DNA from: Strobilurus pachycystidiatus
Taxonomy: Eukaryota; Basidiomycota; Agaricomycetes; Agaricales; Physalacriaceae
DNA length: 64,000 nucleotides
NCBI GenBank assembly: GCA_019915135.1
Contig: JAHLMK010000009.1
Coordinates: 1,302,001 to 1,366,000, forward strand
Reading direction: 5' to 3'
Below are positions 35,390 to 48,170 of the stretch, piece by piece. Position 1 is the first letter of the stretch; every line of letters starts with the position of its first letter. Both the position numbers and the translations under genes were made by a program. Under the pieces are notes generated by a model, which made no database searches, was not told where the DNA came from, and saw only the letters and a list, made by a program, of their open reading frames with translations.

Positions 35390-35570
35390 ATTCTCGTCTA
35401 AAGCCTTGCGCATCCTATCATGAAGTTCCGCCTTGATACCTCGAACACTGGGGCACGGGCGATTTCCTATACCTTGGACGCCGCGAGGAGCGCTTTAAAG
35501 TCCATGAGGAATCCCAGCGCAATCTGCAACTTCAAACCAATTCTCCCAACCACTCTAGGTGCCAGAGCGT
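35390..35570 (-). pseudogene. Decayed fragment of the sacsin-BTB gene
   Basis: The sequence at 35396-35507 aligns in the same orientation with 37188-37298 in the BTB-proximal part of the giant gene to the right. Translation on the minus strand gives DFKALLAASKV, a stop, then EIARAPVFEV, against QFKALLTASNV and EIVDAPVFKV in the intact gene. Similarity fades on both sides. The rest of 35245-35800 is non-coding as far as I can see. Confidence 0.65.
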
Positions 35571-35900
35571 CCTATGATCCGACTCTACTCTCGATCCTTG
35601 AGCTAGTCTTGATGAACGCCACCGTGGTGGTGGTTCTTGAGCAAGAGTCTACCAAAGTTAGACCGGTAGTTTTGTTGAGGTCCAAGGACTCATATGGAGT
35701 TTATCGAGCTAAGGCCGACGAAAATGGTTCCGGAACAAAAGATGGTCATTCGCTACATCGCAACACAATTTTACAACCTCTGTTTCTCTAGTGGGCGTGG
35801 TTCTTGTGGTGCTCTTGGGACAGTGGTAAGCAAACGAAAGCGGATAAAATCGAGGAGAGCGCGTACTCAAATGCACTGCAGAAATCGTCAGCAAGAAGCA
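35571..35900. other. Intergenic region downstream of ATP synthase subunit f
   Basis: Holds the 3' flank of the ATP17 gene (minus) and sequence left of it that may be further remnants of the BTB fragment. Nothing definite seen. Confidence 0.4.
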
Positions 35901-36232
35901 TCATATATAGTCAGGATACGCACTGTGATAATCGAGGGTGTACCCAATGCCGAGAAGGCCCAAGATTCCGAGGACGTAGGGGGTTCCCGAGGCATTGTCG
36001 CCGTTAAAAAAGCGGCCCTTGATGCCGCCAACCTTGGGGGTGGCGTTGCCCTTTGGCAGCTTGGAGTAAAAGTCGACGAGGGGAGCAAGGCCTTCGCCTG
36101 AGCCGCCAGACTGGAAGCGTTTCGTCAGAGCCGGAAGCCGGGATTGAGGGCGCAACATACGACGAGCTTGGGTGTGGCAATCTTAGGGGGGACAAGCCCG
36201 CCCAGCGAGCGGCGAATGAGGGAGGCGTGCAT
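35901..36232 (-). CDS. ATP17: Mitochondrial ATP synthase subunit f
   Basis: Small inner-membrane subunit of the F0 stator region of ATP synthase. Exon 1 (start 36232) reads MHASLIRRSLGGLVPPKIAT, a basic amphipathic presequence. An intron of about 50 nt near 36115-36165 leads to exon 2, with VDFYSKLPKG, the GRFFNGDNASGTP block typical of the family, and one membrane helix (LGILGLLGIGYTLDY) before the stop at 35901-35903. The total of about 93 residues fits fungal Atp17. Confidence 0.88.
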
Positions 36233-36584
36233 GGTGATGGAGGAACGGTGTCAAGTCTTGGGGACCCGGGCACGTTGAGCCGGCCTCGTCCGAGCCGACA
36301 CAAGACCCGAATTGGGCGCGATCAACCGTCGCCCCGCTCCCAACATTCGGCATCATCTTTCCCACTCTTGGTCTGCCTCCTGTCGGTTGAAACTTTGAGA
36401 GCGTGCACCATTCTGGAAACGAAAACGTTCTTGACGCGCTGCTCGGACAAAAAGTCTATGATATACATTTTCTCTACGTCTGAGTAAGTTATCTCGTTCG
36501 GTTCAAAATGACAAAACTAATCAACGTCTCTACCGTCAAACTGACTGATGATGTTCGCAAGGGTAATCTAGATCTACAATTATA
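36233..36584. other. Intergenic region between ATP17 and the sacsin-BTB gene
   Basis: Promoter side of ATP17 and 3' flank of the giant gene. Nothing else seen. Confidence 0.5.
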
Positions 36585-39500
36585 CTACGGTGCTTCTTGT
36601 TCGAAATGCCTCGAAATGACAGTACTATTGTGCTTCCAATACTGCTCGCAGGATGAGACCAGGTATTCCGCGTTGACTCGGCGCGCCATTTCTCTCACTA
36701 TGTGAGTTTGAGATGAGTGACAGCTATACAATTCACAGACAGGAATCACTGACCAGCTTCATATGTCTCGGGTCTGATCAGGCGTCTCTCCACAATCTTT
36801 TGTTGCGTGAGTTCATTGAGCTCACGCAGATCCCACATGTGCGAAAGATAGATGACATCCAACAGCGTCGACAGCTCAAGAGCCTCCTCTATCTCCCCAG
36901 TATACAGGTATCCTGGAAAATTTACATCAGCACTCATGAGACAATTTACATCGGCTTTCGACGAACCAATGACAGCCTTCAGACACGATCCATCGAAGTC
37001 ATTCACAGTGACCTTAACCGGCCCTCCCGTCTCGCTCCCTTCCGCGAAGTCACCACCAAACTCTGTCTCAAAGTGGTCCCCAATCCCGCTGAGGTACAAT
37101 CGATGCGCTGGATGTTCGCTACCATCCGACGCGACAAAGATCACGTCGATGAACCGCCCATCGGCCCGCTTCTGGTCAAAAGCCTTGCACATCCTGTCGT
37201 GAAGTTCCGCCTTGTCCGAACGCGCGACCTTGAAAACGGGCGCGTCAACGATTTCTTGAACGTTGGACGCTGTGAGGAGTGCCTTGAATTGCATGAGGTA
37301 TTTGAGTACGGCACGAGTGGTCGTTGTGGCATCGTCCTCCAGGTTGAAGCACATCTCGTCTGCGCAGCACCATCTCCACACATCCGTTGAGGGATCGTCG
37401 ACGTTGAGAAAGATCGGCTCTGCGTGCAGGTTCATGAGCGCATTCCCAGCAGCAGCGTGCCTTTCGTTCAGCCATTCATAGGTTTGCGTCAGTTGCCTAA
37501 GCAGAGTGACCTTTCCCACTGGCGGCATGAGGAGAGCAACTTGACGGGTTAGGACCTGTAGATGGCGTACCTATCGCACACAGTAAGTCTGACAACCGAT
37601 GTATACTATGTGAAAGCAAACTTACCACCTCCTCCACTGTTGGGATACCAATTGAAGTGTTCACGACCGTCAAAGGGTGTACAATGCCTTCAACAACAAT
37701 CTTCTGAGACCAAGCGATTCCTTCGTACTGCGGCTGGAGGACCTGCGAAGGCGAGAGCAGTCCCGGGAGAACGCCCGGCCGGCCCATCGCCACATATTGG
37801 GCAAAGTCGACATTCGGGATCGGGCTGGGACGTGCGAGATCTCGAGGAATGAAAGCCTTGCCTTCTACTTCTCTCCACACGCTTCCCTGCTGGGTGCGCA
37901 ATGGCAGAGAAGTAACGTAGTACTCGAAAACGACCGCCGCCTTTCGGGATATCTCGGTGCTGAGCCCGGTGCGTCTGAATTCCTCGTCGATGGCGCTCGC
38001 ACACACAACGAAATCTGCAGGGACCAACGAAGATTCCCGTTTGAGTTCGAGCCGGTCTGTGAACTCTGCGAAGTCGTCATGGACGAAACAAGCTGGGGAC
38101 AGGGAGTTGACGAAGAGAGGATCGCGAGCGTACAAGCTAATTGATGAGACGACCACTGCATTGCTGTTTGGGATGGGAAGAGCGAGATGGTTGCTACCTG
38201 GAGAACAGGATATCCAAAGCTGAATGAGGCGTCTATACTTGTGCAATTCTCTAGCCGTCAGGACACCTCTAGGTAGCTCCAGGATAGCCCAGACCTCTTC
38301 GTGGGACATGGCGGTGACACCAAGAACGCGTTCCAAAGTCATGTCGTACTGGGATACACTCTGGGTGATGAACTCTTTGATATCGTGAGCGTCGATTCTC
38401 ACTGGCAACATGCGTAGGTCGTTCGCCGACTGGTAGACTGTGTCCCGACCATCTGGCAGGTAAGTACGCCAAATCGGGAGACGCTTCACTGTAGCAATGA
38501 AGGGCGGCGGCTTGGAATAGTGTGATCGTAATTCCTCCCGAAGCCATTGCGTGAAATGATCCACATCCTTGCGATCTCCACCCCTTAGAAGTCTCTGAAA
38601 CTTGGCATTGTCGACGTGGGAATCTGCGAATGCCAAGAACTGAGCGAATGTACGCGAGCCATCATCGAACAACAGCCTTCGTAGAGCCGACGAAAGGTCT
38701 CGTTTGCAGACGACGATCGCGTCGAGGAAAGCAAAGCAAGCGAAGAGCTGATGATCGTCTGTGTCGCAAAGTATGGTCGACTGACTTCGAGCATTCACGA
38801 TGGATATGGTCTGGTGCGGAGAGGTGGTCGGAACCAACGGGAATCCTTCTATATGAGTAATGATGTCCGGGACCAGAGATTGCAATCGAGTGAAGGAGGA
38901 CCAGAAAGTAGCAAGCCGAGTTGGTCGAATTTGAGTACTGCTTTGAGCGCGTGGTCCAATATATCGTTCAAGAAGATATCGAAGACCTGAGGCTGTCATG
39001 CCTTGAACATTAAGCTCCTGCTTTGATGCAATGGTCTTAAAGACTTCGGAGTCAATGACCTGTGGATCGACGAGATCGCTTCGATTGAAGAGCTCAACGG
39101 CATCCGTCGAGGGCTCCGGGTTCCAGATGTAATACATCTGACGGTCTGGCACAGCGGGGGAATGGAAGTATGCGAGAGTACCGTCTGCGAGAGGCAACAG
39201 CTGAAGTCCGCAGAGGATGTCATGGTTGTTGCCTTCGAGTAGGAACGAGATGCAGTCCGCAAGTACCTTGGGTCCCCACTTCTTCTCTGTATATCTCTGC
39301 CCAACGATATCTGCATGGAGAGCGAGCTCCGTCTTGAGACTGGTCGCATCTACAGCTCCCAGTCCATTCTTGAGACACAGTTCAATGACGGCGCTGCCGG
39401 TAGGCTTCACGACGTTAGACGGTTTGAGTACGGAGAGAATGGTGGTCAACACCCGCGGTCGTGGGGGTAGTAGCAGGGCTTCTGCAGGGGAAAGATAAGT

Positions 39501-42500
39501 GTCCTTCGCATACTCGCTGGCGAAGACTTTGCGGGAGGTATGGGGCAAATGCTTGCTGTAGAAAGCGTCCTTCGCAAATCCACTCAGAGCATCTGCGGTG
39601 GCCGAATTTTCGCCAGGCCAAAGCCCAACAGGGAAACGCAGCAACGTCGACGGATGAGTCCGTACGATATCCTCGATGAGAAAGAGGTACAAGGCAGGTA
39701 TCATGTTCTCCATCAACCAGCGATTGTAATCCAGTTCAACGCCGTCTGTGCGAATGTTTCGACGGTCGAACGAGAGGATGAATGGCGCAGAAACATGGAC
39801 CGGAAGTGAATTCGCAACTGGAAGAGGTAGTGTGGAGTAAAAGCGGTGAATTGCATTTCCTTTCCCCGTCTCGTGGTTGACTGGTAATAAGCGGTAGGCA
39901 AGTCCAGTCTTGATGGACGACCGGAGTCGATGCTTCTGGCGCATAACCTCATCTTGAAACATCGCCGGCATGTCATGACAGGAAGATGTCATACTGACAA
40001 CACGCCAAACCTCCTCATTATCCACCTCAAGTAGGCTTCGCACTGCGATAGTCAAGGCGCACGATTCCAGACAGCTGGTAGTTCCAGGCTCCGAACGGAG
40101 GATGGCACGTGAAGAGGTCACGGACCACTGCTCGCGGACATGACCAAGGAGATCGCGAGTCGAAAACCCTATGCTGGAAATCGAGGATAGGAAGAAGAGG
40201 GAGTTTTTCGCTTTCTCGAGAAAAGGGTCGACGATCTCGCTTCTAACTCTATCGCAGTCCATCAGGGTGGAAAAAAGCGGCGTTCCGATGGAGACATCTT
40301 TGACATGAGAATTGTCCCTCAACGGTAGACGGAAAATAGTCTATTTGGTTGTGAGCTCAAATAGAGGCGATGAGGACTTTGAAGGCGACGCACCCCGGGA
40401 TAGAAATGCTCCGTCATGTCAAACCCAAACAGTCCTTGGATCGCTCTCAGATGGTCTGGATACAGCCTATGAACGACATGAGATTTGGTGATATCAGTAT
40501 AAGGTCTACACGTACTCGCAAACTTGCTGAAGAGAGCAAAGAATGACATTTTCAGTTCTGAAGTTGCCGGAAAAGAACCGCTGGCACGGATCGATGAACA
40601 ATACTTTGTCACCGGATACAACCATGGTACACTCAGAGATGTGGAACATGGTCAAGGCGCCGGAGCCGAATTGCCCAATGGTGTCTCCCCGATCCTCCTT
40701 GCCACCGGTCCCGACACGAACCAACCCTTCGAAGTCTTTTCTCGTGAAGACACCGTCGTTGTAGAGAATCAACGATGGGCAGGTTTGCAAGGTAGACATC
40801 TTCTCCGAGATAAGAGCCGTAGTAGGCGCCTCGCAGGAATCAAGAAGGACTTGGAAGGAAGTTGTGTTCTCCGCATCGGCAGCGTTCGCGAGGAATTCAG
40901 GCAGCATTTGCGCAAGGGAGTAGTGAATGAGCGTATTTCTGATCCGGGTTGGAAGCCGCTCGGCCATGTTATCAAGCGGGATGCGCTCGAGGCGAAGGGC
41001 TTGCAAACCCAAGAAGGGTATACGAAGACGAGTGGCGACTGCTTCGGAGATGTTGTCATGGACATAGGTGTGACTTCCCAGGTAACGGCGTTCACGAACA
41101 TCGTTGTAGAACATCGTGCTGATGGGTCGGAATATGCCGTTGGAATCAGGTATGCGCAACTGATCTCGCTGGCCATCTGTAAGATCTGCAGGGAGAAGCT
41201 CCAGTATGGAGATCGCCCTATGCAGCTGGCTTGAGCCAGGGATATTGGCAAGATGGAGGAGCTTCGATATGAGTGCATCGGGTGTAGGACTGAGAGGTGT
41301 TGAGTATACTTGCTGGAAGACTAGCAACAATGACTCTTACCTTTCCATGCAGCCCATTGCGACGAAGAAGTGGCGAAGGGACTCCGGACTTGTCCTCCAA
41401 GGAACGTCAAAGAGCCCTTGTAGTACGGGGTCCAGGTAGTCCCGAGGTAGAACGACTGTAGAGGTTGGGACGAGTTTGCCGGCCGGCGTAGGTATCCACG
41501 CTTTCCCTTCGACAATCCTGCAGAGACGAGGGATATCGAGCGCTCCAAGCCTCTTGATAAATTCTGTGACGATGACCTTGACAGTCTGGTGGTTGGGGTC
41601 ATGTCCTGCAAGTACCGCCTCGAACTGCGCCTCGATAGTAGGTAATGGCACTTGAACTGGCCAGCCAAAGCGTGTTCGTAACGTTGGAGTCACTTGGACG
41701 TTTCGGGATAGGACACGCAGAACACGATCAAATAGAGCCCGAGGTGCATCGCGTACTTGGTCGTCTCGAGAAGCAGAGATCCTCGCCAAACCTCCACCTT
41801 CAACTGGAAGCCAAACCGTCATCAAAGGAAACTCCAACTGCTCCTGGAAGTACGATGGAAGCTGGCATATCAGCTGAAGGAATGCGACCGCTAGTTCAAA
41901 AGTCCCTGTTTTGTCGGCCTGAGAGGAAAGGAACTCGATGTACGACGCGACCGACGCTTGGGTCAGCTGTGACTGCAACACCCTCAGCGCGCCCAAGGAT
42001 CGATACATTTCTGGCTCGCCAGAAACGAGTAATGCGGGTACTTGATCTGGATGAGAAGTGACAGTATAAAGCGCGGAGATGCTTCCATTCGGATCGATGA
42101 CTTCGCATGGAGGCCGTATACCCCCACTGGCAACCTTCAAAAAAGCGGTCTGGCCCAACAATGCGATAGCGTTGGGTTGTACGACGTCTCGATTCTGGAG
42201 CAGATGCTCGACTAGGGCGTGTTGAACGGTGAACGACTGAGTCGGAAGATGAGGGATGGCACGCGTCAGAAGAGACATGTGTGTTGAAGGTTGTGGGAGA
42301 TCCAAAAGGGAGATCAGAATCTGCTGGTAACTGGTACCGGGAAGACGAGACAGATCGAGATACACACAGCCCACGATGTTGAGCAAGAATGGACTAGGAC
42401 GCTCGGTCGTACGAATAGGGATAACGTCCTTTCCAGCCACTGAGCCATGGAACGGTGTCGAGGACCCACTGACCGAATCAATGTCGATAAGAGGATAGAT

Positions 42501-45041
42501 TGGTAGAGGACGAAGAACATCCTTCTCCCATCCCTCTAGTTGCCGGTGCAGAGGCTGCTGGCATTGTAGCATGTGTCCAAGCAGCTCCGATTCTCGACCG
42601 ACTATGGCCTCAAAAGACGCTTGTCGACTAAATGTTCGCAGAAGGTCGCGTAAACTGTTGCAGTTCCGCGTAACGCCGGCTGCTTGGAGGCCACGCCGCG
42701 TACTCTCCAAACGAAGCGACGCATTCAGTACCGGAAACCCGATGGATTCAAGAAGAGCGACGTTATTCGGGTGGATGTCCACGCAGTCATATATCCCCTC
42801 CAAAACTGTTGCGGTCCGCTGACGCGCCGGGAGGAGGTACATCGATTGGAAGCTTGGATGGGGAAGGAGGTGGTGCTTCCAGGCGCAGTCGCTGAACCAA
42901 TTCCAAAACTTCGACATCCAGTCAAGAATGTTCTTGTCCGTGGCGCTGGGGGCCATTATGTCGAAACCCATAGGGTTGGGTCGGGTTTGGAGATAGCGTA
43001 CTACAAGGGAAGCATCCAGCACTTGAACGTTCAGGCGGCCCCGCTGTCCCTCGTGCCGAATGAGATTCTCCGCTGCCTTGGGTAGCTGTGCAAGGCGGAT
43101 GGCATCATCATCGAAGACACCGAACACCATTACCTCGGATTCGTCGAAGAGAGTATACGTTACAACTCTGTCATTGCGAGGCGCCAACGATATATAGGTA
43201 CCTCCGATGGTGGGGATGATGGGTAGAGAGTAGAGACTCGTGACGTTTTCGGTGGAAACGAGGTATTGGAGGATGGTGGATTTGGTTTCGGGGGTGGTAA
43301 GATCCAAGTTGCTGTTCTGCATAGATCATTAGTAATGTGGTGTTTGAAAGGAGAATCGACGAACAGATAACGCATCTCGAGCATTCAGGGGACAGAGGGG
43401 TTTCGCGAAACCTTCCAGGCATTCATAGATTCGCTTAGGCACACAGCCGATACGGACGCCGGCGGCTGCCAGAGCCATTGCAACACTTCGGTTTTGCTCC
43501 CCATTCACCGCGACCAGAGCGTCAGCGACGGAAACATAGGACGCTACCCCACCTGGGGCAGATGTCAACGGCCACACAGCCTGCCCCGATGCGACTGCAA
43601 TCAACTTTGGGAGAAGATCGCGCCAGAACGAGCCGTCCTCCCCAGCGAAGATGTTCTGTACGGGCCAAAGCTTGAATATATCATCGACGAGGAACTTCTC
43701 TGAGATGACGATGCGCAGAAGGGCGGTCCAAGTCTCTGGCAACAGGTTGTCGAAAAGGTATTGATTCCATTGGACGAGAAGTCTATGAGTGGTTTAGATT
43801 GTAGGCGTAAAAATGAGTAGACAATCTTACTGATCAGTAGAGCCTTCGACAAGCATCTCATTGGCGTTTCGAAGATGTTGTCGAGACTGTGTCAATGCAA
43901 AGGGTGCATGGACATGGACAGGGAATCCCGTCGTCAGAGGGAGAGGAAGATGGGTGTACAATCTGCCACTCTTGCTACCGGGAGACAAGCATGCAGCCAA
44001 TCCGATTTCCGGGCGAAGCTTGTGACTCGATAACTGCTCGACTCTGAACATCGACGGCAACTTGTCCTGGGGATATTGCGACATGATCAAAGCCCATCGC
44101 GAAACCGGCTCGTCCTGGCCCATGAATACGGTGCAAGTGGTGCTGATGTGATCACCGGTACTCGTCCAGGGCTGTTTCTGTATATGGAGGCGAGCCAACT
44201 CTGCGATGGTCCCATCCGGACCAATGTCGTGAACCTCAACTGTCGTAACATGGCGAAGGAAGAGAAGGACCTCCTGAAATTCATCGCTGATGAAGTTGTC
44301 CAGTAAGGTGCGGATGGTGCTCTCTTCAATGCGGGGGCCAAGACGACTTTGCTCCCTGCGCAAAGGAAGGCGCACGATGGTACCGGCATAGGAAGATTCG
44401 TCTATGGGTGGGAAGCAAGGGCATCGAAAGAAGATCATATGGTCTGGGGTTCGCTGTTCATCGTCGAGCTTGAGTCCTCCCTCCGAGAAGTGGTGATGGG
44501 GGTCGAAGTAAACGATAGAGGCGCCGGAGAGGATCTGAGGATAATCCGTGATCTGAAAGATTGATTAGTGCACAGAGACGCTGTTTGATGGTATCGACAG
44601 ACATGATAGCCCGATCGGAATCCTATTCCGTACTTGCCAATCTGCCTGATGAATTCTGTCAGTCCGAATGGGTCGTCGAAAAGATAACACCCACGATGAG
44701 TTGGATTTCTTTGACGAGAGGTGTGGACGGCGGATGGCATTCCAATCAACTTCCGTGAAAGCTTTGCCATTGTTAAAAGCCAGCAGACTGGGCCCTTCTG
44801 TTGCTTTGAGGGCAGCGTCAGAGTGTATACGACGGTCTAACACGAAAATCTGAAAGAAAAGCGTTAGCAAAGTAGCACCACGATCCACGAGCGGGCCATA
44901 GTCTACCTGTTTCGTAGCTCCTGCGTCGTCAGAATTCTGTATGGTTTCCCTCAAGACTGCAGGCGAGAAGACGTAGTCCGCAAGGATGGATTGTATGACA
45001 TGGACGGGATCGACCAATTCAGCAAAATGTTGCGCCTTCAT
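36585..45041 (-). CDS. Giant sacsin-like protein with C-terminal BTB domain
   Basis: About 2,500 residues in many exons. It starts at 45041 with an HSP90-type ATPase module as in sacsin: VLRETIQNSDDAGATKQ (Bergerat-like N box), then LLAFNNGKAF and VRLPLRREQS. A second module of the same kind begins near 40980 (MLPEFLANAADAENTTSF, SLILYNDGVF, GQFGSGALTMFHISEC). Long sacsin-type linker regions follow each. A 3' part joined through an intron at about 37564-37632 has FLNVDDPSTDVWRW, then a BTB fold (RFIDVIFVASDGSEHPAHR to GYLYTGEIEEALEL). A last intron after ETYEA gives the tail VREMARRVNAEYL and a stop at 36585-36587. Sacsins are chaperone-like and BTB proteins are often Cullin-3 adaptors, so a role in protein quality control is inferred. 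Splitting into two genes is possible but not favoured. Confidence 0.82.
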
Positions 45042-45734
45042 CCTCTTTGTGCTGTGAAGAAGGAAAGAAAGCCTTTGAGCAAAACGAGCACCTAACTACA
45101 CAGCAGTTAACAGCTTACCGCCCATCTGACTCCGGCCTCGTGTGGTCTAAGTGTAAGTTAGGCTTCGAAGGGGTGAATCAGAAGAGGGGCTCGGATCGCA
45201 CTTACCCACGTTCCGTTTCGTCGCCATCGACGTGAAAAGGAGAGCTGATCTCAGCAAGGTCTTTCATTCACGCTGGCACGTGAACGGAGGCATTTTGTGA
45301 AAGGGAGAAGGATCCCGCTGGGTATTGGCTGCAAAATTGTGAGCAAACTCCTTGCATGTCAATGCGAATCCGAGGACATACGCGTATATGCTTTAGAGTC
45401 AAAATGACTCCATGTGGCGTCTAAGACACCGTAAGGCGCTTATACAGGATACTTAGCGTCTCTTTCGAGCTCCTACCAGCCTTTAGGGAATCTATGACTA
45501 ACATGTCTCAATCTCCACGCCTCAAGTCCACCGCGTGTAGCCTTTTCCGGATTCCGAAATTAATTGCTGAACGTCAACCTTGAAATAGATGAGCTAAATC
45601 ACCATTGAACCAATCTGAAAAGACAAAATACATACGCATTCTGGTCCTTCTCTTCATTACAAAGACCCGTTTACTTGATTGACCAGACCATGTCGTAGGA
45701 AGGCAAGGTGTTTGTTGACTGCCGGACTCTGAAA
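45042..45734. other. Divergent intergenic region, sacsin-BTB / histone H4
   Basis: Contains the promoter of the giant gene and the distal promoter of H4. No gene seen. Confidence 0.5.
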
Positions 45735-45740
45735 ACGCGT
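45735..45740 (+). promoter_or_regulatory. MCB-like ACGCGT upstream of histone H4
   Basis: ACGCGT, the MluI cell-cycle box bound by MBF in yeasts, 143 bp before the H4 start. It is followed by CACGTGACGC at 45744 and a TATA box. S-phase control is inferred. Confidence 0.4.
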
Positions 45741-45763
45741 CAGCACGTGACGCTACTTCGCGG

Positions 45764-45770
45764 TATATAT
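45764..45770 (+). promoter_or_regulatory. TATA box of histone H4
   Basis: TATATAT about 115 bp upstream of the ATG, followed by a pyrimidine-rich stretch (CCTCCCC) near the probable transcription start. Confidence 0.6.
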
Positions 45771-45882
45771 CGGCGCGATCAACGGTTGCCGCACTTTGCT
45801 CTCAACCCCCATCATCGTCCGCCACTTCTCTTCGGCCTCCCCTCAAGCACCCCCTCACCCTCCCCCTTTTATTATCTGAACA

Positions 45883-46396
<514 letters not shown>

Positions 46397-48170
46397 GGCA
46401 TTGTGCGTCAATAACTCCCTCGTCTCATACCTGGTGTCTCATTGCCGTCGTAGTGCCCTCCATTCTAATCATAACTTATACTGTTCCATGTTGATTTGTA
46501 TAACACTCGCCATGTACTTCTCCCACGAATGACGACTATGTCTCTATGATCCAACATTCTGACAGCAAACATCTGTCTGCCAACCGGTCTCACTGAGTTT
46601 ACCTCCCTGCGTCATGGACCAGTCGATACTCGACAGCATCTGGCGTGGGTCCAGAATCTTTGTTGACGGCAATAAATCCTCCTTGTCATTCAGTCCGTCC
46701 AGCGTTTCATACTCAGCTGGGACCGTGCCGTGCAATCCTTCCTTTCTTCGCGTTACATGGGTCCTCATCGGACATCGACTTGGCAAGTTGTGATCCCTAA
46801 ATCTTGCCATGATGGGAGTGGTTCTGGCGCCGGCGGTGCGGAAGGAAGTGTCCTTGATGTGCACTGTTGGCACTCTCCTTTGGTTAGCTTCATTCGCTCA
46901 ATGGAGTGATTAGTGATGCTTGTGACGTTTCAGCTCGAGTTTCACCTTGTTGGAGAATGGCCGCCTTGGTGATAAGTTGCCAGTCGGGGGTGTTGAAGCA
47001 GCCTCAGCTAGGAACTTGAAGCCGGAACTTTCAATCCGCGGGAACTTCTGGACAGCCGGTTTTACGTGGCGTCGCATTTGTCAACCATGATCTTGAACTC
47101 GGTCCAACAGGACTTGGTAATAGTATATGGGAGAATCATTCCGTGCATGGATAACATACCGGCTTGAATGGCGGTCCAATAGAAAAGTATCGCATTGAAT
47201 GCGACCTTGCTAATGATCTGACTTACTTCTTGGTTTCAGACGAGTCATTGTGTGGCAACATCAAAGACTGAATTTTGGCGTGGCCTGACTGTTCAGCTGA
47301 AGCGACATCGACACCATACTGTAGGAAGTACGTCCGTCCCTCCGACGGTGAGTCAGTCAGTGAATTGACTATATACTTGTTCTCAAATCAATTGTGGACT
47401 AGCTATCTCGCCGTATGTTGCTTCTTGGATTCCGGCAGTACTAAGTAGGTGACATACTTCACCTAGGTGCTCTACGAGGGCTTTGCCAGCATGATCAATA
47501 AAAAGACGTACAGTATCCTTACTGGCCGAGAAGAAGCTGATAGACAGGGAATTGCTATGTATAGTCGAAGACATCTGACACTTGGACGTGGCGTTTAAGC
47601 TGCTCCGCGAATCGGGATGTCCCCAGGCTGACTATACATCCACGCGCTTGCAAGTTTGGAGCAGAATGTGCATGACCTAGCTTCCAGTAGATACATTGTG
47701 ATTCCGACAAGGATTGTTACGACGATAGAATGCAGTGCTCGATGCATCAAGCAACGATATCTTTTTAACATCGCAAGCCGTATACTACACGCGGTAAGGC
47801 CGTATCATCGTATGCAGAGCTGGCTTGGCTTGCACCCGTTGCTATCTAATTGATGTTTTGACTTTTTACCTTTCGAACATGTTGTCATTATCACAAGGGA
47901 GTGGCCAGACGCTGGCGAGAAGGAAGACTCGAAAAGGCTTCTTATGGGCTAGTCCAGATTTGAATTAGCATAGATTCAAATTGGCTGCCTTCGTACCAAG
48001 AAGTGTCGTTGTTGCCAATGGACGTGCGCCGCCAAACATGGGCGCGTTTAACCGTATTTGCGGCCCTCGGCCCGAGGTTGATGTTACCGCGAGCTCACGA
48101 TGATCATGCGATGTCTGGGCTTAGCTTTATCTTGAACTGCGACCATCACTGTCTGTAACGAACCGCGACG
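46397..48170. other. Gene-poor region, possible decayed gene on the minus strand
   Basis: The minus strand between 47574 and 46544 carries several short open segments with protein-like character (for example YFLQYGVDVASAEQSGH near 47310 and AFNAILFYWTAIQAG near 47190) separated by stops, and an open stretch of 109 codons at 46544-46873. These may be exons of an unknown gene or a pseudogene. No family recognised. Confidence 0.3.

Noticed and set aside
36713..37390. Plus-strand open frame of 225 codons
   Set aside because: Antisense to the BTB part of the sacsin-BTB gene, whose domain sequence is unmistakable.
37564..37632. Split of the sacsin-like and BTB parts into two genes
   Set aside because: An intron with good borders (GTAAGT...CTACAG) joins the two frames in phase, and no stop intervenes after splicing. 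Kept as a test, not as the preferred model.
40524..41234. Plus-strand open frame of 236 codons
   Set aside because: Antisense to the second ATPase module of the sacsin-like gene.
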